A DNA stretch of 64,000 bases from assembly GCA_942159475.1 (NCBI GenBank), contig OW804098.1, positions 6,238,383-6,302,382 of the forward strand. The letters are read 5' to 3'. Below are positions 58,195 to 64,000 of this stretch, one piece after another. The notes under the pieces are model-generated. The model saw nothing but the letters and a program-made list of their open reading frames with translations, was not told where the DNA came from and did no database searches. Source of the DNA: Sthenelais limicola (taxonomy: Eukaryota; Annelida; Polychaeta; Phyllodocida; Sigalionidae). The position numbers and the translations under genes are program-made. Numbering within the stretch: position 1 is the stretch's first letter; each line of letters opens with the position of its first letter.

Positions 58195-59226
58195 ATGGCA
58201 ATCGCTAAGGAGGACTTTGAGTATGAGGCCTGGGCCGGAGGCATTGGGCTCAATGACAAGACAGTAAAGAAACTTGCTAAGGAGGACTGTGCTCATTACG
58301 AAGTCCTGCAAAAACTCACCAAAGAAGCTATTGTGCAGCTGGGCCTTACAATAGGACAGACCTCCGTGTTGATCAACTCTCTGCATGCATTCGGTAATCC
58401 ACACATGCCCGCCAAGCCCACACCTGTAGAAGATCCGACGAAACCAGGAGATCAGGGGGGAAACGGAGATGGAGAGGGGAGCCAGAATCATCACGAGCCG
58501 TTAGAGGAAGATGATCTGGATAAAGATCTCGACAAAATCATTAATGCGGTCGCCCATGGGCCAGGGGGAGAGGCCGAGACAACCAACAAGCCACGACCGG
58601 CCGTGGGGGGAGCCATGTTCGGGGCAGACCCACGCATAAACCTCACCCTCCGGGCGGTGAGAAAGAAGGCACTCAAGATCTCAAGCTTTGTACCGGAGAA
58701 AGTAGCCTTACGACTGGCTGCTAAGAGGAAAGAGAAAATGGCTCTCGTGGAAGGGAAGGAAGGTACCTTCACCCTTAAGACAGATGATTCTCACCAAGCC
58801 TATCTCACCTTGGCTGAGTGGGGGGCCGCTAATCTGCGCTTGTTGCATCAACTTTTAGAGACAGGAGACCTGAAGCGATCAGAGGTGGATTATTACCATT
58901 CATACACAGTCACTATCTTCGAGCTACTGGAGCATTATGAGTGGAGCTCTATACTGGAATATGATACCCGCTATAGAGAGCTCCAAGCCCATTACGACTT
59001 CTCTTGGGGAACTCCTGTGATGTCCTTAAATGCCTCCCTACTGGTGGCGAGGAAGCCGCATGTTAAGGAGAAGGGAGGAGACCGCAGTAAAGGACAAAAG
59101 GAACACAGAGGAAAGAAGTCAGAGCCCTGCAGGCTTTTCCGCACCAAGGATGGGTGCCCTTATGGTGAAAAATGCATATATCAGCATATCAAGGGATCTG
59201 CTGAGGGTTCAAAAAACGGGGAGTAG
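58195..59226 (+). CDS. Ngaro ORF1: Gag-like protein with SAM-like N-terminus and CCCH zinc finger
   Basis: 343 residues. Residues 20-65 (DKTVKKLAKEDCAHYEVLQK, then LTKEAIVQLGLTIGQTSVLI) have the helical pattern of a SAM-type domain. The middle is acidic and low in complexity (residues 80-140), followed by a basic region. The C-terminus has a C-X8-C-X5-C-X3-H finger (CRLFRTKDGC, CPYGEKC, IYQH; residues 316-334). Such an ORF1 probably packages the element RNA. It ends at TAG 59224, just after the heptamer AAAAAAC at 59211-59217, which sits in the correct phase for -1 frameshifting into ORF2. The ATG follows A1 by 24 bp. No homology beyond these motifs is recognised. Confidence 0.85.
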   Translation: MAIAKEDFEYEAWAGGIGLNDKTVKKLAKEDCAHYEVLQKLTKEAIVQLGLTIGQTSVLINSLHAFGNPHMPAKPTPVEDPTKPGDQGGNGDGEGSQNHHEPLEEDDLDKDLDKIINAVAHGPGGEAETTNKPRPAVGGAMFGADPRINLTLRAVRKKALKISSFVPEKVALRLAAKRKEKMALVEGKEGTFTLKTDDSHQAYLTLAEWGAANLRLLHQLLETGDLKRSEVDYYHSYTVTIFELLEHYEWSSILEYDTRYRELQAHYDFSWGTPVMSLNASLLVARKPHVKEKGGDRSKGQKEHRGKKSEPCRLFRTKDGCPYGEKCIYQHIKGSAEGSKNGE

Positions 59227-60869
59227 CTAGTGGCGGTGGGGCATTGGTATATGAGGCCTGGGAGCGCCTCTTGGCTCCAGACGACAAAGATCGGAGGTTT
59301 ATATTGAATGGAGTTAAAGATGGGTTTCGTATAACCAATTCCGCCATACCCCCAGAAAGAGCGTTCATGGAGAACTATCTCTCATGTACACAGGAGAATG
59401 CTTCTCCTATTGTGGAAAAACAGATAGCAGTAGAACTAGATAATGAGCGTTATGTGCGTGTGAATCATCCTATGACTATAACATCAGCTTTGGGTGCAAT
59501 CCCAAAGCCTGACAGCCACAAAGTGCGATTAATACATGACTGCAGCAGGCCTCTAGGTAAAGCGGTAAATGACCTTGCAACACACAAACCTTTTAGTTAT
59601 CAGAGCTTTGATGAAGCCCTAGATATGCTCACCCCTGGCTGTTGGTTGAGTAAAATGGACTTACAGGGAGCGTATAGGTCGGTGAAAGTTCATCCATTAG
59701 ACTACCCAGTGTTGGGCCTGAGCTGGCACTTTGCCAACCAGAACTCTTTAAGTTACATGTATGACTCTAGACTCCCCTTTGGAGCTAGGTTGTCACCAGG
59801 CATTTTCAACACACTCACACAAGCCATCAAACGCATAATGGCGCGAATGGGACATCCAAAAATTGTGGTATATTGCGATGACTTCATGTGCATAGGAGAA
59901 AGTCAGCAAGAATGTAAAAACACCCTCAATGCACTAATGAAGCTCTGCCGCCAACTAGGGTTCAGCATTAATTATGATAAAGTGCTTGGTCCTGCCAAGC
60001 AACTGACATTCCTAGGAATAATGGTGAACACAGAAAGCATGTGCATAGGATTACCACCCGATAAACTAAGAGATCTGATATCCCTGCTGAGAGAGACAGG
60101 AGCAAAGAGGAACATATCAAAGAGGGCTCTTCAACGCCTGGCTGGTAAGCTTAACTGGGCGAGAAGAGTATTCCATGGAGGAAAACATTATGTGCACCAT
60201 ATCTACGATCGCATTAAATCACTAACCACCCCTTGGCACAGATGCCGGGTAACACAAGCTTTGAAGTCAGATATCGCATGGTGGATCGATACAGCCACAC
60301 ATACCAATGGCTCTCTACCACTGATTGACACTCGCAGCTACACCCCCGTGACCATTGATGCTTGCCAGACAGGGGGAGGTGGATACCACATGGGGGAATG
60401 GTTTTATCTTCGGTGGGCCGATTGGGAGGGCATGAATGTGAAGCATATTAATTACAAGGAGGTGCTCACCCTGGAGCCGGCCTGTGCCATTTTCGGTCCT
60501 CGGTGGAGAGATAAAAATGTCATCGTGCACTGTGATTCCCGTGCAGCTGTCGGCATGATAAATAAGGGCCGTTCACCCGATGAGGACATCAACAGGTCAC
60601 TGCGGAGGATTTTTAAAATGACCATGATGTATAACTGCCGTCTCACGGCCGTGCACTACCCGGGCCGGTGTAATGTGATAGCAGACTCAATTTCTAGACT
60701 GGAAGAGCCGGGAGGTGTGCAGAGAATGCTGCAGACACTAGAGGGAGTGGGCTCCAGGTATGGAGGAGGCCCTGCAAGTGGAGGTACTACATTACCAGGA
60801 CCAAGCCTGGGCCCCAAATACCAAGAGAGCATACTCCACTCACCGAAGAGCATACCTGAGGTTTTGTAA
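59205..60869 (+). CDS. Ngaro ORF2: reverse transcriptase-RNase H
   Basis: The frame is open from 59205, overlaps ORF1 by 22 bp in the -1 frame, and has no ATG near its start; the first long stretch begins at TTG 59244. Residues are counted from there (541). RT: RLIHDCSRPL (95-104), KMDLQGAYRSV with catalytic Asp 139, LPFGARLSPGIF (177-188), and YCDDF (210-214). The connection is AGKLNWARRVF. RNase H: IDACQTGGGGYHMG (Asp 372), INYKEVLTLEP (Glu 406), HCDSRAAV (Asp 431) and ADSISR (Asp 481). These are the features of DIRS/Ngaro polymerases. All catalytic residues are present, so it may be active. Expression as an ORF1-ORF2 fusion by frameshift is inferred. Confidence 0.92.
   Translation, partial: GFKKRGVASGGGALVYEAWERLLAPDDKDRRFILNGVKDGFRITNSAIPPERAFMENYLSCTQENASPIVEKQIAVELDNERYVRVNHPMTITSALGAIPKPDSHKVRLIHDCSRPLGKAVNDLATHKPFSYQSFDEALDMLTPGCWLSKMDLQGAYRSVKVHPLDYPVLGLSWHFANQNSLSYMYDSRLPFGARLSPGIFNTLTQAIKRIMARMGHPKIVVYCDDFMCIGESQQECKNTLNALMKLCRQLGFSINYDKVLGPAKQLTFLGIMVNTESMCIGLPPDKLRDLISLLRETGAKRNISKRALQRLAGKLNWARRVFHGGKHYVHHIYDRIKSLTTPWHRCRVTQALKSDIAWWIDTATHTNGSLPLIDTRSYTPVTIDACQTGGGGYHMGEWFYLRWADWEGMNVKHINYKEVLTLEPACAIFGPRWRDKNVIVHCDSRAAVGMINKGRSPDEDINRSLRRIFKMTMMYNCRLTAVHYPGRCNVIADSISRLEEPGGVQRMLQTLEGVGSRYGGGPASGGTTLPGPSLGPKYQESILHSPKSIPEVL
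59211..59217 (+). promoter_or_regulatory. -1 ribosomal frameshift slippery heptamer A AAA AAC
   Basis: In the ORF1 frame the codons are TCA AAA AAC GGG GAG TAG, so the heptamer has the X XXY YYZ phase. Slipping back one base continues as CGG GGA GTA into ORF2. The stop of ORF1 lies 6 nt after the heptamer. A GC-rich stretch downstream could form a stem (GGAGC with GCTCC near 59260-59278), but no pseudoknot was established. Confidence 0.7.
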
Positions 60870-61725
60870 TACATATGGAAAACAGCCTGTGCCTGCTTCA
60901 TCCCGGACTCTGTGCTTATTTGTGGCATGGTTAGCACGCAAATTAGCTTATAACAGCATAAAGCAGTATCTAAATATCGTGCGAGTGATGCATGAGGAGT
61001 TGGGGCACACAAACCCTCTTGCGTCAGATTACCACTTGAGAGCCACCTTAAAAGGGGTTCATCGCACATTGGGCTCAAAAGTCACCAGCAAGGCCCCTAT
61101 TACCCCTGACATGCTGCTGATCATTAGAGCAGGATTAGTGTCCACCAACGACAAGGATAAAGCTGTGTGGGCAGCCTGTTTAATAATGTTTTTTGGTTTC
61201 CTAAGGAAATCAAACGTGTTCTGTGACTCAACACAGCCTGAAAACATCACCCCTTTAACGAGAGGGGACTTTAGTTATGCTCCCGCAGGAATGTGCTTAA
61301 AAATAAGCTGGTCAAAAACTAACCAGTATGGGGACAGAGGCCATGTGGTTACCCTCCCTAGAATACGGGGACATGCGCTATGCCCAGTCAGAGCGGTGCA
61401 CGCTCTCTTCAGGACAACACCAACCACGCCCCCTTCTTCCCCTGCTCTGAGTTTCATAGCAGGCACACACTCGACCAACCTGTCATCTCAGGATTTCATC
61501 TTACGTGTAAGACAGACTTTGCAAAATACAGTGCAGGACATTAACTCCATCAGTTGTCATGGGTTTCGCAGAGGTGCCGCCACTTGGGCACATAAATCAG
61601 GACTAGATGCTAATTCAATAAAATTACTGGGACACTGGAGATCCGAAAGTTATCAAAAATATCTAGCCCCTGATACACAGGACAGAATGAACTTCTCCAA
61701 GGTTATGACGCAAGGACTCCCCTAA
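60760..61725 (+). CDS. Ngaro ORF3: tyrosine recombinase
   Basis: 321 residues, overlapping the end of ORF2 by 110 bp in another frame. The N-terminal part (residues 15-105: NTKRAYSTHRRAYLRFCNTY) is a core-binding helical domain. The catalytic domain shows FFGFLRKSN (Arg 149), CHGFRRGAATWAHKSG (His 267 and Arg 270), LLGHWRS (His 292) and a tyrosine in ESYQKYL (Tyr 298 or 301). This is the R-H-R-H-Y set of tyrosine recombinases. It would integrate a circular DNA copy at the GTTAA-bearing junction. All active residues look intact. Confidence 0.92.
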   Translation: MEEALQVEVLHYQDQAWAPNTKRAYSTHRRAYLRFCNTYGKQPVPASSRTLCLFVAWLARKLAYNSIKQYLNIVRVMHEELGHTNPLASDYHLRATLKGVHRTLGSKVTSKAPITPDMLLIIRAGLVSTNDKDKAVWAACLIMFFGFLRKSNVFCDSTQPENITPLTRGDFSYAPAGMCLKISWSKTNQYGDRGHVVTLPRIRGHALCPVRAVHALFRTTPTTPPSSPALSFIAGTHSTNLSSQDFILRVRQTLQNTVQDINSISCHGFRRGAATWAHKSGLDANSIKLLGHWRSESYQKYLAPDTQDRMNFSKVMTQGLP

Positions 61726-61750
61726 ACTTTTTCTACTACTCTAGGGTTTT

Positions 61751-62033
61751 GGGGTCACGAGGAGTCTGAGGCACCACTCAGAGATCATTACTCGGACATT
61801 GGGTTAATTAATTATGCTGATTGATATTTACTTCTGTAATTGATTTCTACTTCTGTAATTGATTATACCGATTGTTTCACTAATTAATTCTGTAATTGAT
61901 TTCTGTATGTTCATGACTTCTGTACAACTTGAAAAGATTACCATTATGTAATTGTGTACCTGGCGCGCGCAAACAAATTAGTCTAGTTGAGTTGAATAAA
62001 ACTCCCTTTTCCCACAACACGTTTTTGAGTTAA
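61751..62033 (+). repeat. Split direct repeat B1
   Basis: GGGGTCACGAGGAGTCTGAG to TTTTTGAGTTAA, 283 bp, same length and sequence as B2 by eye. It contains GAATAAAACTCC, a likely poly(A) signal for the element transcript. It starts 25 bp after the ORF3 stop codon. Confidence 0.9.
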
Positions 62034-62153
62034 GGGAGGTTTAAACTAGTTTAAACAGTTTTAACTCAACACGACGCCACCAGGGCCAGCGTCCTCCTGT
62101 GTGTGGCCATGACCACATGTTAACCAGCACTTGTAAGCAAGGCAGCGCGAGGT
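62029..62153 (+). repeat. Split direct repeat A2
   Basis: Starts at the GTTAA shared with the end of B1 and matches A1. A CT-rich 50-bp spacer (CCACCACCTCCCCGACCTCC) with the pair CTCCACGGAG then separates it from B2. Confidence 0.88.
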
Positions 62154-62203
62154 CCACCACCTCCCCGACCTCCTCCCATCATCTCAGCTCCACGGAGCGG
62201 TAG

Positions 62204-62486
62204 GGGGTCACGAGGAGTCTGAGGCACCACTCAGAGATCATTACTCGGACATTGGGTTAATTAATTATGCTGATTGATATTTACTTCTGTAATTGATTTC
62301 TACTTCTGTAATTGATTATACCGATTGTTTCACTAATTAATTCTGTAATTGATTTCTGTATGTTCATGACTTCTGTACAACTTGAAAAGATTACCATTAT
62401 GTAATTGTGTACCTGGCGCGCGCAAACAAATTAGTCTAGTTGAGTTGAATAAAACTCCCTTTTCCCACAACACGTTTTTGAGTTAA
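62204..62486 (+). repeat. Split direct repeat B2
   Basis: Second copy of B, ending GAGTTAA and followed by host sequence AGAGAAGAAAATAAATTTAT. It forms the right border of the element. Confidence 0.9.
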
Positions 62487-62492
62487 AGAGAA

Positions 62493-63125
62493 GAAAATAA
62501 ATTTATTATTAAATCATAACCCTAGGCTATCTATCAATTAATCAATTTTAACAAATTACGTACATAAATTATAATTGATACGTGAACGTTATAAAAAAAA
62601 ATATTAAACAAATATAAAGCACAATTTTTCCTGAAAAAATATATATTGAGCCACTCACAATTTTGAATCAGGTCAGTTGGGATATTCGGATGAATAATTA
62701 GGAATTATAGTGGATCATGTCCATGGTGAACGCTCCACTAAATGATACAATGTCAATGTACATAATTCCAAAACATTATCATTTCAAGAGCAATTAGCCC
62801 ACACGAAAATAAGTTTATTATTAAATCATAATCTATCAATTAATCAGTTTTAACAAATTACGTAGTTAAATTATAATTGATACGTGAACGTTATAAAAAA
62901 AAATTAAACAAATATAAAGCACAATTTTTCCTGAAAAAATATATTGAGCAACTCACACAATTTTGAATCAGGTCAGTTGGAATATTCGAATGGAAATATA
63001 CCTTCTGAATAATTATGAATTATGGAATATGGTGGATCATGTGTAATGCCATGGACCATGGTGAACGCTCCACTAAATAATACAATGTACATAATTCCAA
63101 AACATTATCATTTCAAGAGCCCACA
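62493..63125 (+). repeat. Tandem duplication, about 310-bp unit, two copies
   Basis: TTATTATTAAATCATAA, TTGATACGTGAACGTTATAA, TAAAGCACAATTTTTCCTGA, TTTTGAATCAGGTCAGTTGG and TGGTGAACGCTCCACTAAAT occur in order in both 62493-62805 and 62806-63125, with small indels. It lies directly right of the Ngaro element, so the insertion point is at the edge of this duplicated host sequence. Confidence 0.8.
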
Positions 63126-63720
63126 CATACCTTTTAGGTTTTACACGCGACACCCATACATAAATCCAGTTATGAGACAACAGAATATATTTGTGCATAC
63201 ATAAGCAATAAGAGAACCCGATTCTGGTGAAGCAACCTTAGTATTGTTTATACACGCACAGAGAAATGGCTCATGAAACGACACCACAACAATACCTTAG
63301 TCCTCGTTATGCCTAGCCTCAGTTTTGTTTACCTTCTTTCCCCAAGGCCAAGCTTGGCAAGAGTGAGTCACCTAGCCATGGTTCATAAATATGTTTCCGT
63401 CCCAATCCAGGGCCTGATTATAATTACGCGTAAGGATCGCTTCAAATAAAAACATGCATGAACACGCCTTTCCCTAGTGAAGTTTGCTTTGGGGATCTGA
63501 CTAGGCCAAGCTTACCACAGCCTCGATTTAGTCAGCTGGTATCAGAGGGAGCGAAGCTTTTCCCTTCGCAGCCATTACAGTACTTGTTGGGTGGGTGTGC
63601 TTACATTTTGCATACCGAGGTTTAGTTCGCAGCGAATTCCTCCCCTTAATCTTCCTTATTGCTCGCCATCCTTACACATAACACGAGCAAACATATGTGG
63701 CAATATATTCCAGTACTTAC
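63126..63720. other. Non-repetitive stretch at right, no gene supported
   Basis: It contains CCAAGGCCAAGCTTGGC and similar GC-richer words, and several CCAAGCTT motifs. It could be promoter-proximal sequence for the candidate exon at 63721. No coding frame is convincing. Confidence 0.35.
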
Positions 63721-63900
63721 CTGTGAAAACTCGGCGGTTATCTTTTATATTTAGCCTTCCATTTGGAGCTGTTGTTGGTAGCGTCACCGACCCAGTTGAC
63801 CCACTGACTCGGTCGTGTTTATGTTTGTGTAAAGTTCAAGGTTACGGGGATTGCCTTCGTGGGGAGATGATGTCATCGGCGGGGAAAGGAATTCCTCCGG
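63721..63900 (-). other. Possible non-coding first exon of the TRIM-NHL gene
   Basis: Minus-strand sequence GCCGAGTTTTCACAG is followed by the strong donor GTAAGTAC (63720-63713). The stretch upstream to about 63900 has CpG-bearing sequence unlike the surrounding AT-rich DNA. It is the best 5'UTR exon candidate for the acceptor at 54255, which would make a 9.4-kb intron. The upstream border is a guess, and another gene to the right could own this exon. Confidence 0.25.
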
Positions 63901-64000
63901 GAGACACCCCTCAGAAATTGATGACGTTTCACGCACGAAATTAATGACGTTTTAGGAGGATTACACAAGGCGGTTCGGATCAAATGAGAGGAATTTGTAT

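Larger units (their letters stand above)
58047..62486 (+). mobile_element. Ngaro-type tyrosine-recombinase retrotransposon, apparently full length (4.44 kb)
   Basis: Layout A1 (58047-58170), ORF1, ORF2, ORF3, B1 (61751-62033), A2 (62029-62153), B2 (62204-62486): the split direct repeats seen in Ngaro and PAT elements. ORF2 is RT-RNase H and ORF3 a tyrosine recombinase. No methyltransferase domain is seen, which favours Ngaro over DIRS or PAT. B1 and B2 look identical over 283 bp, and A1 and A2 differ at very few positions, so insertion is recent. All three ORFs are open. No target duplication is seen; both outer borders share GTTAA with the B1/A2 junction, as expected for recombinase-mediated integration of a circular copy. 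Confidence 0.9.

Noticed and set aside
58138..58772. Minus-strand frames opposite the Ngaro ORF1
   Set aside because: They are shadows of ORF1, which has domain motifs and codon phase on the plus strand.
63591..63944. 117-residue plus-strand frame at the right end
   Set aside because: No recognisable motif, and it starts at a non-ATG codon in sequence that looks more like a 5'UTR/promoter of a minus-strand gene.
1..64000. tRNA, rRNA and other structured RNA genes
   Set aside because: I looked for tRNA B-box and similar signatures by eye and found none; a covariance-model scan would be needed to exclude them.

Overview
This is a window of an AT-rich, intron-containing, repeat-dense animal nuclear genome. 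Spliced genes with GT-AG introns, a C19orf47-type SAM protein, a profilin, a GT31 glycosyltransferase and a TRIM-NHL protein point to a bilaterian, most likely a marine invertebrate. The sequence alone does not fix the phylum. About five host genes occupy the 64 kb, and transposable elements of many kinds fill the introns and intergenic space.

Left part (1-12.3 kb): a C19orf47 homologue on the minus strand runs off the left edge. It is head-to-head with a four-exon profilin-like gene on the plus strand, and their ATG codons lie about 250 bp apart. The introns carry a 5'-truncated LINE, foldback elements and short inverted-repeat elements. Position 12.5-20.9 kb has no gene I can support; it is built of repeats.

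Middle (20.9-27.5 kb): a multi-exon plus-strand gene encodes a J-domain followed by a NACHT-type STAND NTPase and a long C-terminal region I do not recognise. This J-domain/NACHT fusion is the most unusual gene in the window; its first exon(s) were not found. Next come broken Ty3/gypsy-like fragments (28.3-31.1 kb), a MITE, diverged inverted arms around an unknown ORF, and a 2-kb field of complex tandem repeats (35.8-37.9 kb).

Right part (41-64 kb): a single-exon GT31 glycosyltransferase-like gene (minus) has a degenerate DxD motif, and a 0.95-kb TIR transposon begins three bases upstream of its ATG. A TRIM-NHL gene (minus) follows, with its whole coding region in one exon and a splice acceptor in its 5'UTR. 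Upstream of it, possibly inside its 5'UTR intron, sits a complete-looking 4.4-kb tyrosine-recombinase retrotransposon of Ngaro type with split direct repeats A1-ORFs-B1-A2-B2. The two B copies look identical by eye. A canonical -1 frameshift heptamer joins its Gag-like ORF to its RT-RNase H ORF.

A 220-245 bp inverted-repeat element (called family A here) occurs at least twenty times on both strands in three core variants. It explains many small spurious ORFs. Three copies of a second MITE (family D), two inverted copies of a third (family B) and several foldback elements make up much of the rest.
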